64,000 nt of DNA from contig CM020618.1 in NCBI GenBank assembly GCA_009829735.1, positions 16,601,346-16,665,345 on the forward strand. Reading direction: 5' to 3'. Each line of letters opens with the position of its first letter. Within the stretch, counting starts at the first letter, position 1. Positions 33,308 through 43,800 of the stretch are shown piece by piece. The notes below the pieces were generated by a model that was not told the DNA's origin, did not search any database, and worked only from the letters and a program-made list of their open reading frames with translations. The position numbers were made by a program, and so were the translations under genes. This DNA comes from Pyropia yezoensis. Its lineage: Eukaryota; Rhodophyta; Bangiophyceae; Bangiales; Bangiaceae.

Positions 33308-34573
33308 ATGGGCGGCGCTGTTGAACGTGCGATCGACAGTGTTGGGGGGTCCCTGTCGGCGGCCGAGTTTCGGTTGTTACGCAACAACTACCCGCCAGCT
33401 TCTTTGGAGAGTCCCCTCCGCCGCCGTCGCACGCGCTCCACCTTGGCTGACACGGGCGATGGACGCGCTCGGCGTCCCTTGAGTGTGGCCGTTTCCCGGC
33501 GGTCCAATGTGCACGGCGTCGTGGCCCCGGTCGGGCGCCCCCGGTTGGCAACCGCCACTACCAACGCCGTCACTCCCCCCGCTGAGATGGCGGCCGTGTC
33601 TGACTTTTCGGAGCGGCGCAAGAGTTTACGGGGCGGCCGGTCGCTTGCGCCACCGTTGGACCCGTCAAGGCTTCCCTTGACCGCCCCCTACAGCTTGCTC
33701 GACTGTCGACCCGCTCCGACTGGCGCCCACTGGTCTGCCGACGTTGTTAGGTTCGGTCACAACGCACTGCGGGTGGAGCTGGGCGACCTCCTCGCCGCGC
33801 TTCGCACCCTGTCGTCGGCTGCCGCCGACCCGCTGTCGGATGAGACCGCGCTGGCTGTCGCCGCGGACCGCTTCTTTCGCTGGCTCGGCGCTTTTATCCC
33901 GCTCTTCCACGCCCACTACGCCGCAGTTGGTTCGGTGCTGTTGCCACTGATAGGCACGGGCAGTGGAGTGGAGGTAGTTGTGGGCTGTGTTGGCGCGGTC
34001 GGGCGCCGCCTAGCCCAGCTGGGGGCCGTCCGAAAAGCGGCTGGCCGTCCCGGTGCAGCCGTCGGCAGCACTCTCCGGCTGCTGCTGGCGCGTGCCTCGT
34101 CGGCAGGGGTGGGTGTCGTGATGGCCGCGCTGGCCGCTTTTACTGTTGCCGAGGCGGTTTTGCCGCCGCGGCTGGCGCGCCGTCAGGACGGAGGAGCCAT
34201 TCTCGCCCGGCTGGTAACGGCCATGGAAGAAGTGGCGTCGAGGGGTGGCGGAAGGAATCATCGTGGTGGCAGTGGTGGCAATGCGCTGCGGGGGGTGGGG
34301 GGGAGGGATTCCACTTCCACCTCCCCGTGGGCGACGAAGCGTGGGGCTACCGGGCGGGACGAGCGCGGTCGCGGGGCGGGGAGAGGCTTCCGTGCCTCTC
34401 AGGGAGGCGAACTCTATATGGGCGCTTTTGTGTCGGCCATGGGCGAGGGAGGGGGCGCGCGCTGGCTCCGACACCGCCTTGGCTGGCGGCAGCGGTGGGC
34501 GTGGGGGGGGGCGGTGACCAAGTATGAGCGACACCACCGGGCAGAGATTGCCAGCCTGGTGCAGCCGTTGTGA
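33308..34573 (+). CDS. Hemerythrin-like helical protein (tentative)
   Basis: 421 codons from the ATG in GCCATGGGCGG; an in-frame ATG at 33098 is also possible, but its extension is only Pro/Arg-rich. The N-terminal 130 residues are basic and disordered. Residues about 140-215 look like a hemerythrin HHE bundle: VRFGHNALRVELGDLLAAL (His 151) and FFRWLGAFIPLFHAHYAAVG (His 201 and 203) resemble the usual H..LRxEL and FxxHHxxEE patterns. The expected Glu after the second His pair is absent, so full di-iron binding is doubtful. A hydrophobic helical region (VEVVVGCVGAVGRRLAQLGA to LAAFTVAEAVLPPRLARR) and a Gly/Arg tail follow. Alternative: a lineage-specific protein without metal. Confidence 0.45.
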   Translation: MGGAVERAIDSVGGSLSAAEFRLLRNNYPPASLESPLRRRRTRSTLADTGDGRARRPLSVAVSRRSNVHGVVAPVGRPRLATATTNAVTPPAEMAAVSDFSERRKSLRGGRSLAPPLDPSRLPLTAPYSLLDCRPAPTGAHWSADVVRFGHNALRVELGDLLAALRTLSSAAADPLSDETALAVAADRFFRWLGAFIPLFHAHYAAVGSVLLPLIGTGSGVEVVVGCVGAVGRRLAQLGAVRKAAGRPGAAVGSTLRLLLARASSAGVGVVMAALAAFTVAEAVLPPRLARRQDGGAILARLVTAMEEVASRGGGRNHRGGSGGNALRGVGGRDSTSTSPWATKRGATGRDERGRGAGRGFRASQGGELYMGAFVSAMGEGGGARWLRHRLGWRQRWAWGGAVTKYERHHRAEIASLVQPL

Positions 34574-35241
34574 AGTCGAGTGCTGCTAGTGACGGTACTT
34601 TTTTTTCCACGATAGCTGAAAGAGTCGTGTCGAGGACGATGCTTCCTCCGCAGCGACGAAAGGCCCAGAGCGATGGTGCCCTTACAGGTGAGTCTCGGAT
34701 GGCGTGAGCGCACGAAAGCGATCCGAACAGGAGTGGACAACAAGCCAGTCGCGTCTTATGTACAATGCAAGAGAACAAAAATACGGTAGCAGCACATCCA
34801 ACTAGAAACATATGGAAGGAGGGAAACATGACCGCACCGAGAGAACCATAGGAGCAACCGCAACACACTCACCAACCACAAAAAATAGTACAGAGCGGAC
34901 AAGTGGCAGAGGTGCCACCGAGAGGGAAACAACTCGACCCAAAGCGCCCCTCTTCACGCCTCCGGGACAGGCCAGCATTGCTGCGGCGCTACACACGCGC
35001 CAAAACCAGGCACGCGGCGTGCGGGAAGGCCGAGCCACCCATACACAAACAGGGCGATACAAAATAGACAGCACCCCTCACAGCCAACCTGCTAGCATTG
35101 CCACCGGGACCCCACACCACAAAACCACCGCGTCGTCGACAACCCGCGTGCTCGCACCACTGGTTCCCCCCACAGAATCCAACCAGCCCCGCCGCTCACG
35201 TGTAGGCCACGCAGCGAGTGTCCACACCGCCTGCCGACCGC
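34574..35241. other. Intergenic region between convergent genes
   Basis: 3' flanks of the plus-strand hemerythrin-like gene and the minus-strand HIG1-like gene. AC-rich, with no supported coding region or RNA. Confidence 0.5.
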
Positions 35242-35691
35242 TCAAGACCGCTCCTGCCGCGTATCCCACATTGTCTCCTTCACGGCTAGCGCGGCCAGAC
35301 CACCTACGGCAAGACCTTGCATGACTATCCGGGCGTGCATGACCTTGTTGGGCGCCGCGTTCTTAGAGAACATGTTGAGGCCGATCGCTGCTGCCGCCGC
35401 CGCGCTCACCACCGCACCAGCGGTAGAGAGGGCGCTGCCGGCCGCCTGCTCTCGCTTGCGCTCAGCGGCCAAAACGTCCCGCTCTGCCCCCATGTCAGCA
35501 GCCGCGGCCGCGCCGGCGGGCACTTCCGACGGGGGTGGGTCACTGCCCGCAAGGCGCTCTTGGTAGGCGGCCACCTCGGCCGACAATTCGGCAGTGCGCA
35601 TGCGGGAATAGGCCTTGCCTCCATAATGGGCAGCGACGCCAGAGAGGAGCACCCCAGCCCACAGCAGTTTTCCGCTGCGGTGGGTGTTCAT
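35242..35691 (-). CDS. Small membrane protein, HIG1-domain-like
   Basis: 149 codons from a good start (GTGACCATGAAC). A first hydrophobic segment (KLLWAGVLLSGVAAHYGG, residues 8-25) is followed by a charged helix (AELSAEVAAYQERL) and an acidic/basic linker. A hydrophobic Ala-rich segment (about 87-108) and NKVMHARIVMQGLAVGGLAA near the C-terminus come next. HARIVMQG fits the H/R-x-R-x3-Q core of the HIG1 signature, although the preceding Gln/Ile position is Asn. HIG1 proteins sit in the mitochondrial inner membrane and help assemble respiratory supercomplexes and cytochrome oxidase. Length and two-helix layout are compatible, but the extra N-terminal segment is unusual, so the call is tentative. 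Confidence 0.5.
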   Translation of the reverse strand: MNTHRSGKLLWAGVLLSGVAAHYGGKAYSRMRTAELSAEVAAYQERLAGSDPPPSEVPAGAAAAADMGAERDVLAAERKREQAAGSALSTAGAVVSAAAAAAIGLNMFSKNAAPNKVMHARIVMQGLAVGGLAALAVKETMWDTRQERS

Positions 35692-36875
35692 GGTCACGTG
35701 AGGACAGGGGCTCTGAATGTGGGGAGGAGGTGTAGCGAAGGGAGTTGACGCAAGGGAAGGGGAAAGCCGGTGTAACAATGGCGGAGACACCAAGCGGGGA
35801 CGGCGGGCCACCGGCAGAAGATGGTCGTGTGGGTGCCCAAAAGTGAAGTCCAGCTGGGAACGTGGGCTCGGCACATACGCAGGCAGCAAACGGGCACAGG
35901 CACACGGTAGGGGTGGGCGGGCGACCGAGGCAAGCGGGCCAGGCAGCGACAGACCCAACCGACAGACCCAAACAACACAAAAAGGCGAGCAAGGCCGCCA
36001 ACACAAAAGGGGGGAGCAAGGCGGAGCCAGCGAGCCACGTCAAAAAGGCTGGCCGTGCCAGCGTTGCAAGAGACGCAGCTGCCGCTGCAAGGGGTGGTTC
36101 GGTGCTTCCCTGCCAATGGCCAACAGAAAACGGCGTGGAGAGGCGGGACCAACTCCGTGCGGGCCCGCCGTCATGCGGAAGGACCGCGGCGTGCGCTGGT
36201 CGACTCATGAGGGGGGTCACGGGACCATTCCGGGAATGCACCACGCACGAAGATAGAAAGCGCGTGGAACGGCCATCGAGTGCCATCGCAAAGTGAGGCT
36301 GAATCCTGCGCTATTCAAAATCATCAAAATTTCACGACACACGACCTCCCGTGTCGACTAAATTTAGCTCCCACAAGTCAAGGTCAAGGCGTCCTCGTCG
36401 ACGGGATCTTTGCGAGTGCCGACAAGGCTGCCGGCGCCGTGACCTACTGTACTGTACCGGCAACGCCTCGCCGCCTAGCCGCACGGCCACTCACGCCGCG
36501 CGAGCTGCCCGGCGGTGTGGCCGGCGGTGCCCCGCAATGGGAATCACGCCTTGGTCTATGCCGCGCGGACCCCTCTCTGTCCACATTGGTGACAGATATG
36601 TAGACAACGACGTTGACAACCCATCCACAGGGGCACCACGCATTGGCACGAGGGCCAGCCCGTAGGCCCGCCCGCTGTGCGCAGCTGCCAATACGTGGGG
36701 GCAGGCGTGCCCTCCTGACGGTCAGCCCACCCTCCACCCGCGTGCCAAGTCATCAGCTGCGGGGCGCGCCCGACTACCACGACCACCAGAGATAGCAGGC
36801 AGCATGGGCGGGCGCTAGACCGGGTGGAACCGCGGCAACCGTCAAGCTCCAACACCCACCACCCCCCCGCCCCGC
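35692..36875. other. Intergenic region, no supported gene
   Basis: Contains the upstream region of the HIG1-like gene and the 3' flank of the phosphatase gene. The frames seen are compositional. No repeats of note. Confidence 0.45.
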
Positions 36876-37631
36876 TTACTTGCGGACGCCCACCAGCTCA
36901 GCCTCTTGCTGCACGCGGCCGTTGGCAGCCGCCGCGCCCAATGGCGCCTCCCACGAGGGGAGGCCCAGCTGCTCCAGCGGCATCTCGTCGATACGGTCGA
37001 GGTAGATGTCCGCCCCCGCGGTCGCGTACGCCGGCCGCCCCACTGCCTCGTTGGGCAGCGCCACCGCCACCATCCCCGCCGCCTTCGCCGACACCACCCC
37101 CGCTGGTGCATCCTCCACCGCCACACACCCTGCGGCGGGAACGCCCAGCCGGCGAGCGGCCTCGAGGAAGAGGTCGGGGGCGGGCTTCCCCGCCGCCACC
37201 ATGTCCGCGTGGACAACTGCGCCAAAGAGGGCAAAGAAGGGGACGTGTCGCGACGACTTGGCCGCCAGGAGGTCCCCAGGGGAGGACGTGGCCACCGCAA
37301 TGGGCACGCCCGCCGCGTGGAGGTGCCGCACCAGCCGGTCGACGCCCGGCAGCAGCTCCACGGACGGCATGATGGCCAGGAGCGCCGCCTCACGCTCCGC
37401 CAGGTACTCGTCTACTGTCAGTTGGGTGATTCCCAACCGCTCCAACGTCAGCACCGCACAGTCGCGGGCGGTACGGCCGAGGAGGTCGGGAAGCAGCGGC
37501 CGGATGTCCTTGCCAAAGCGGTCGCAGATGCCCGACTCGACGGCCAGATAGAGAGGTTCGCTGTCAATAAGCGTGCCGTCCATGTCAAAGATCACTGCCG
37601 GCGGCCGGGGGGGGGAAGGGCTGGGCGACAT
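36876..37631 (-). CDS. HAD-superfamily phosphatase, GS1/HDHD1-like (pseudouridine-5'-phosphatase type)
   Basis: 251 codons, starting MSPSPSPPRPPAVIFDMDGT just before motif I (DMDGT near residue 15). Other HAD motifs are VATSS (II), GKPAPDLFLEAARRLGV (III, catalytic Lys) and CVAVEDAPAGVVSAKAAGM (IV, paired acids). ICDRFGK, IPFALATSS-like IAVATSSPGD and SSRHVPFFALFGAVVHAD closely follow the HDHD1/GS1 pattern. That family removes phosphate from pseudouridine 5'-phosphate in human and from glycerol-3-phosphate or FMN-type substrates in plants and fungi. The C-terminal 30 residues extend beyond the usual length. The frame is open further upstream, but that extension lacks an organised domain. Probably cytosolic; exact substrate unknown. 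Confidence 0.88.
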   Translation of the reverse strand: MSPSPSPPRPPAVIFDMDGTLIDSEPLYLAVESGICDRFGKDIRPLLPDLLGRTARDCAVLTLERLGITQLTVDEYLAEREAALLAIMPSVELLPGVDRLVRHLHAAGVPIAVATSSPGDLLAAKSSRHVPFFALFGAVVHADMVAAGKPAPDLFLEAARRLGVPAAGCVAVEDAPAGVVSAKAAGMVAVALPNEAVGRPAYATAGADIYLDRIDEMPLEQLGLPSWEAPLGAAAANGRVQQEAELVGVRK

Positions 37632-38120
37632 GGCGCCACAGCGTCGAATATGTAGGTAGGCAAGAGTGCGTGCGGGCGACTGCAAGCTGGGTGCGGTGGG
37701 GCGAAGGTGGGAGCGAGGTCGGCCGAGAAGCGGCGGCTCGACCACATGCAATTCTCGAGGCACTTGCCAAGAATTCCGAGCTTCGTCGAAACTCCCTCTG
37801 GTTCCGTTTCGGATGCAGGCGAAGCGTAGTCCGCAGGGCTGTTGGCGAAACCTACGGCACGCCCAGCGTCGCATGGCGTACAGTCATTATTCGACTATAT
37901 GAAGGGGGGCTAGGGGTTAAATCGGAATGTCATTTACAGCGGATTCGCAACGAGTGCGTGGACTGACAAACACCGCCGGGCGTCGCAGCAGTGTCGACCG
38001 ATCAAGTTACACGCTCGCAAGAAATCCGCGTCATCGGGTGAGGCGAGCAGGGCGCACCAGTCAGGCGCACAAGTTGCTTCCTACGCACGACCAGTCACAA
38101 CCACAATAGCACGAAGGCAT
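37632..38120. other. Intergenic region upstream of the phosphatase gene
   Basis: Contains the phosphatase leader. An ACTATATGAA sequence at 37895-37905 could act as a TATA element in the minus direction. No gene recognised. Confidence 0.35.
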
Positions 38121-38564
38121 CTACTCCTCGCACTCGTCCTCCCCCTCCCCTAGCGCCATGTCGACCGTCTCATCCAACGCCTCCACATCATCCTCCGCAG
38201 CAAACCACTGCTCAACAGCAACGGAGCGCTCATTGTCAGACACACCCTCAAAATCGTCCCACAAGCGGCTGTTAGCCATCAAAGCTACCACCTCAGAAAC
38301 GTCAGTGTGGACGTTATCCGCCACAGGTACGACCCCGTGCAGCTGCCGGCGCACTTCAGCGGCTGCCTCGTCCGGCAAGACCTCTGCAGTGAGCCAGCAG
38401 TTAGCCAGCTGCACCGCAGTGACCTTCTCCCACTCCTCAGCGATAATCTTGGCGGCGTCCCTCCGGATGGTGTTGGTCGGCGGCGGCGTCAGCGAGAGGG
38501 ATGAGCCGAATCGGTGAGGCGCGCCCACGGTCAGTCCTGCGCAACGCATAAAATTATGGAGCAA
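38121..38564 (-). pseudogene. pogo/Tigger-like transposase C-terminal remnant
   Basis: A 147-codon open stretch without its own good start (it begins LLHNFMRCAG). IIAEEWEKVTAVQLANCWLT resembles the WxxVxxxTIxNCWxxAG segment that closes the DDE domain of Tc1/mariner-superfamily pogo/Tigger transposases. The acidic C-terminal tail (EDDVEALDETVDMALGEGED) is also usual there. The N-terminal DNA-binding domain and the catalytic acids are not present in the neighbouring sequence, so this is a fragment. Confidence 0.45.
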
Positions 38565-38715
38565 CTCTCTGGAAAACAGGAATCGCCCTCGGGCGAGGAA
38601 GCTTGATTATGTGACCCTGTCATATAATCGAGCCGCATATAACCGAATAATTACTGTACTTACTATATTATATGTACAGCAAGCAGCAAGCTGCAACACC
38701 GTACACAGATACATT

Positions 38716-38830
38716 GTGCGTCCCGTAAACAGTGGACTTGCACAGGTCGTGCAGTGTGGGTTTGATTGGTCCAGTGGCCGATATTTGACATGATCACGAC
38801 ATGTGCACGTCCACTTTTTACGGGACGCAC
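38716..38830. repeat. Inverted-repeat hairpin, 28-base arms
   Basis: The arm at 38716-38743 (GTGCGTCCCGTAAACAGTGG...) and the arm at 38803-38830 are inverse copies with two mismatches, separated by 59 bases. The surroundings are AT-rich (ATATAA motifs near 38620-38680). It looks like a very short inverted-repeat element or a structured RNA-coding segment between the transposase remnant and the bZIP gene. Confidence 0.6.
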
Positions 38831-39024
38831 TATACGACTGGATGGGGTTTGAATCTGGGCATTTTGTACTCTGTGAGGTCGTTGCCCGATACACATACCG
38901 CAGACCACTGCACGCGTCGCGGCCCGCGGCACACGCGAGCTCCCCGCCTCGCACTCGCCGTCCTGTACGCATATACGTATACGTCCGCAGCACCACCCCC
39001 ATCCGACCCCCCCGACGTCCAGTG

Positions 39025-40800
39025 CTAGTGGAGCCAAATAGAAGCCTCCCCGTCTCCTCCCCCCAGCAGACGCTCCACCGCGGCGCCCAGCCGGGTAACC
39101 TCCCCCAGGTAAGCGACGAGGACCTCATTTGCCGCTGCCAAAGCCGCAGCCTCGGCCTCGGCGGCCGCCACCGCCGCCCGCTGCTTTTGCCGACACTTTT
39201 CCACCGACGCCCGGTTCTTGACCCGCCGCGCCGCCCGGTCGCCGCCATGGTCGTTGCCGCTGCCGCCGCCGAGAGCGGCGGCAGCGGCAGCGGCGGCGAC
39301 AGAGGCAGCGACGCCGCCATCCCCGGCGGCGGGGGGCGCGGTACTGGGCTGCTGCCCAATGGGGAGGCCCTCGAGCGACGGGTAGCCTGCTAACGTCGCC
39401 GCTGCCGGCTGCCACGCAGCCGACGGACCCACGGTCGCCGCAGGTGACCGGCGACGCTGCCGACGGAGAGGGGGACCTCCCAATGCTCCCCATCCGCCCA
39501 CGGCAGCAGAGCCGCCCCCGGCTCCCCGCTCGCCTCCGCCACCTACGTACCCGCCACCACTGCCACCGCCGCCACCGCTGTCCGCCAGGGTCCCCCACAG
39601 CGCTGACACAGACAGGTCCGGATAGGCCGCGGCTGCCGGTGCCGCCGCCGCCCCTCCCTTCTCGCCGGCCGCCCTCGCCAGTCGGGCAGAGGCAATAGCG
39701 GAGCGCTTGCGCTTGCGTTCCCGCCGGCAAGCGCGGACCAGCTCTGCCCGCGCCGCGGCGCAGTGACCGTCGTCGACCACAACTGCCGTGGTCGCCACCG
39801 CCGTCGCCTCTGCCGCCGCAGCAGCCGCAGACTTGCACAGCCAAGCCCCGACCGATGCCGACGCCGACGCCGCCGATGCTGATGCTGACGCTGATGCCGG
39901 CGCCAAGGCCGACGCTGGCACCGCGTCAGCAGCAGCAGAGGGCACAGCGGGGGAGGGCGGGCACTTCCAGCAGCTGGGCGGGGAGGCCGCCCATACGTCG
40001 ACCCCCCGCGGGGAGACAATGAGCAGTGGCAGCCGTGATGATGATGCCCCCTTGACGGGCCCAACGCGCGCGTGACCCGTCGGGTGCGCGGCGGTGACTG
40101 CAGCAGCGGCGGCGTCCGCCGCATCTGCCGGCGAAGGAAGAGGTGCGAGGTTCAAGCTGCTAGACTGCCGCGGTGGCGGCGGCGAGAGTGATGCCTCATC
40201 GGCACTCCACATGCACCCTGCACCAGCGAGGAGAGGGCGCCGCGACAACGACGCTGCTACCGTTGTTGGCGCTGTTGCCGCCGTGATGATTGCGCCGGAG
40301 GGGGCAGTGGCGGTGTGAGTGGTGGTCGTCGTAGTGGTCGCGGTGGTACTGGAAGGGAAGGTCCCCCCGCTACCGCCCAAGCGCCCGTCTCTGCCAACCA
40401 GTCGAAAGGGAACAGGGCGGGCAGGAGCGCAGGAAGCGGCTGCATCCCCTTTGATGTCATAGTGGGGAGATGTTGGATGCCAGTGGCAGCCGACGTGGCC
40501 GCCGCCCGCGTGGCCGCCGCCAAGGCCGCCGTCGTGGCCTCCACGGTGCTCATCGTGTTGGGAGAGGCCGTCGGCGGGCGCACCCACTGCACCTCCCCCC
40601 CGAGAGCCATAGCGGCCCAGCAGGATCCTGTCGCCGTCTACGTCGCTGCTGCCAAACCGGACAAAGCAGCCGTTGGCGCCCCCACAGCCGCCGCCGCCGC
40701 CGCCGCTCTGTGCCGGCACGTCTGGCTCAGACAGCAAGTAACCGGCGTCGTCCTCGCCACGAAGGAGGTCGTCCGTCAGCAGGTCCGCCGTGGATGCCAT
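39025..40800 (-). CDS. bZIP transcription factor
   Basis: 591 codons, single exon, starting MASTADLLTDDLLRGEDDAG, an acidic N-terminus that could activate transcription. Most of the protein is Ala/Gly/Ser/Pro-rich and probably disordered. The C-terminus is a bZIP domain. The basic region at about residues 523-542 (RRVKNRASVEKCRQKQR) keeps the invariant Asn and the Arg nine residues later. It is followed by a zipper (about 543-580) with heptad Leu, Leu, Val, Val. The Ser-Val-Glu-Lys-Cys-Arg core recalls the CRE/AP-1-like class. The zipper begins unusually Ala-rich, so dimers may be weak or need a partner. The domain ends 11 residues before the stop. Nuclear regulator; targets unknown. TTACGTAA at 31175 would be one kind of site such proteins bind. 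Confidence 0.9.
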   Translation of the reverse strand: MASTADLLTDDLLRGEDDAGYLLSEPDVPAQSGGGGGGCGGANGCFVRFGSSDVDGDRILLGRYGSRGGGAVGAPADGLSQHDEHRGGHDGGLGGGHAGGGHVGCHWHPTSPHYDIKGDAAASCAPARPVPFRLVGRDGRLGGSGGTFPSSTTATTTTTTTHTATAPSGAIITAATAPTTVAASLSRRPLLAGAGCMWSADEASLSPPPPRQSSSLNLAPLPSPADAADAAAAAVTAAHPTGHARVGPVKGASSSRLPLLIVSPRGVDVWAASPPSCWKCPPSPAVPSAAADAVPASALAPASASASASAASASASVGAWLCKSAAAAAAEATAVATTAVVVDDGHCAAARAELVRACRRERKRKRSAIASARLARAAGEKGGAAAAPAAAAYPDLSVSALWGTLADSGGGGGSGGGYVGGGGERGAGGGSAAVGGWGALGGPPLRRQRRRSPAATVGPSAAWQPAAATLAGYPSLEGLPIGQQPSTAPPAAGDGGVAASVAAAAAAAALGGGSGNDHGGDRAARRVKNRASVEKCRQKQRAAVAAAEAEAAALAAANEVLVAYLGEVTRLGAAVERLLGGGDGEASIWLH

Positions 40801-43800
40801 GCCCCCCCCCCCCGGCCCTTTCCGGTTCTCCGCCCCCTAAAGTGCGGTCGTAGTGGGGACAGGACGACTGCAGAGCTGCGCAGGGAGGTTCCAGGGGAAG
40901 GGGGGGGGGGGGGGAGGGGCGCCCCTGCACGCCACTGCCGTCCACACCAGACAAGGCACCCGCCCCTACTCGCCTGCGCACCCGCCCGCCCGCCCGCACT
41001 CTAAACCACTCCCCCACCACCGCCCCCCTTCCACCCTTCGCACCACTACTACCGCGCCAATGGCAACGTGGCACGGTTGCCGCGGAAGACCGCAACCCGA
41101 CGGCAGCGGCGCCCTTGCCCGGGTGGAGGATGGTCGGTCCAAGGCGGTCGCGGTGGGGGGGGGAGGCCGGAGCCGGAGGGGAAGAGAGAGAGTAATCTTG
41201 CGCGAGAAAAAGGACCCTAGCGAGTCGCCACGGGCCGTGAGGGCAAGGAGCGGAAAGGGGGGGAGAGAAGAGGACTGCTGCCGCGCGCGGTCGCGAGCCT
41301 GGTACCACGAGCTGCAGAGGCAGTCGGCTCCAGTCCCTCTTTCCCCACCCCGGCGCATGGTCGTCCTTGTAGGTGGGCGCGGCAATACACGCGGCTGGCG
41401 AGGCAAGGCGCTGCTCGTGTGGCAAGGCGCTGCTCGTGTAGCAAGGCGCTGGGGAAGGATACCGGAAGGGGCAAGGCCGTCACAGCAAGGGCCTGCTCTC
41501 CCGGCAGAGGAGGCGGGGGGGGGGGGGGGGGGAAGGGGTCGACGGGCGGGGCGCCGGGAGGGGGGGGGTAAGAAGCACAAAGAGAGGGCGAGCCAGCCCC
41601 CTCCCCGCCTCGCCCTCATCCGGTGCCCACTCCCCCATCCATTCTCCCCTCTCCCTCCAAGGACACCCGCCCTCCCTCCTTTGCGGGGCGGCTTGCACGG
41701 AAGCGGAAGAAAAAAGAGAACATCGGGGGGGGGGGGGGGGGGGGGGAGGAGAGCACCGGCGCGCCCCGACCGGGAAGGCCACGCGACAGTGGCGGTAGCG
41801 GCCGTGGGCAACGGCAGCAGGTGTGGCGACGTCGGGAGGCGGGGGGGGTGGTCGGGCGAGGTGGATGCGGGGAGACCCCAACGGGCCACCGCCTCGGCCG
41901 CCGCCCCGTGGCGAGCCGCCAGGCCGACGGCGCACCCGTGGCGGGCGCACCGCGAGGAGAGGAGGGGGAAAGGGGGGCGGCGCGGGGGAGCGGGCGGCAC
42001 GTGCGGCCACGCGGGCAACCACCGAGGACCAGGGCGATTGATGAGCGCGGTTGCGAAGCGGCCACGTGGGTGCGTCCGGGCGGTGCGAGCAGAGGCTTTT
42101 CTTTTTCAGTAGAAATATTTTCAAGTTTGTCTGTCGTGTACGGACCGTACAGCCTTTCATTGGCGCCGGGTTCAGAAACGTGTTCAACGGGCGCAATGAA
42201 AGTATCGGCGGCTGGCATGCTGCATTGCCACGCACTCGCACACGCGTGGTAAGAGCCAAACTCAACGGCGCATGGCCGACCCCGCTCGCTCATATGCGAG
42301 CGCACTCCAGCGTGGGCTGCCACCTTACTACCCCTTTGAGACCATGTACCATTTAAAGAAGGTAAGGGCAGGCAAGGGCGGTTATTGGAACGTTGTTGTT
42401 CGCCAGTACCAACTTGCGTCTGCCCAGCCATGCGGTGGCCACCGCTACACACGTACGTTCCCTGTACGCGTGCAACAGGCGGTCGGCTGGGGAGAGACGA
42501 CCCACGCGTGGTACTTTGCCGCTGCTGCTGTGCGGCTTCAGACGCGCATTACCCCCGGCGTAGGCGGGCAGTGGTCGCACAGCTCGAGAAAGGAGAGTGG
42601 AAATGTGTGGTCCCCCCATCGGTAGCACCCCAGTTCAGCGACACCCCAGTTCAGGGACACCCCAGTTCTGGGTCACCCCGGTTCAGGGACACTCCGGTTT
42701 AGGGGCACCCCGGTTCAGGGACAACCCAGTGGTGGACGCCGCTGGCACTCGGCCCCATTGCCACAGCAAATGCAGCGTGCCGGTGCGGTCATGCGTGCGC
42801 AGGGTCTGTATTGGTACACCGTGCTGCTTTGTTGCCCTTCTCTTTGGTCGCCGCCCTCTGCATATCATCGGCTGCGAGGATACTACCCTACGCATCATGC
42901 GCCTACGCCTACAGAAATACAGCTGGCTTGCGGGGCGCTGCCGACTGCGGCAGTCGGCTGCGTCTGGCCACGACGTCTCAGGTTGGGCGTCCACCCACGC
43001 GGCTGTAGGGGGCGCCTGAGCGTCCAACCTTTGCTCTTCAGATGCAGGATCTGTTGATCAGCTCACTTTTGGTTTGGAGATCCATGGCGCTCCGAGCAGT
43101 GCCTTCAGCGGGTGGAGGGAGACATACGGCAAATGTTGCTGGGCAGTTTCCGCGTTTTCCTAGGCCTCTTAGCTTGCATGGCCATTGTTGAAGGTACAAC
43201 TCAGAAAGAGAGTAACCATGGTCACAGGAAGATACGGCGGGGGTGAGGAGTGCTGGTATGACCAGAAAAGGGTAGGGCAGGAGCGAGCGTTTGCCTTTGC
43301 TCGACATCATGTCGAGCATGATGCTCTCACTCTGGACGCAAACCTGGTCTGGCTGTGAGTCGGGTGCTGTCATGGGCTCTTTGGTGAGCGCAAAAGAATA
43401 GAGGTTACATAGGACCTTGGTCTCAAGCTTGCGGGTTACCGAAAAGTACAGCTAGACGCCTCTCCAAGGGCGGTAGCGGGGGTCCTTGGGGGCCACTCTC
43501 GGCGGAATGGCCAAAGCCGTGACCCGTTCCGCCCACCCCCCACCCCATCCCTTCTTGGGGGATTCCTCAGGGACTCTCGCCAAGCAACTCCGTGCAAATG
43601 CAACGTGGACGCCGGCAGTGGTTGCTTGGCGAGGGGGGGGCGGGAAGCGGCAAAGAAGGCCGCAGCACTGCTTGGTGGGGGTCCCCTGGCCCACCCACCG
43701 CTCCCCCCCAGACACACGCCCCCAGAGCCCGCACTGCTCGACCCCATCACTGATCCGTAGGTACCGTGCCCGAGTCGCCTCCCCCCGGCCGGATGTCAGG

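Noticed and set aside
40853-42112. Long plus-strand frame and its antisense partner
   Set aside because: Both are Gly/Arg/Pro-rich, overlap on opposite strands and lack motifs. Long G runs keep them open.
42626-42729. Possible CRISPR-like array
   Set aside because: Units are contiguous 16-mers without spacers, that is, a minisatellite.
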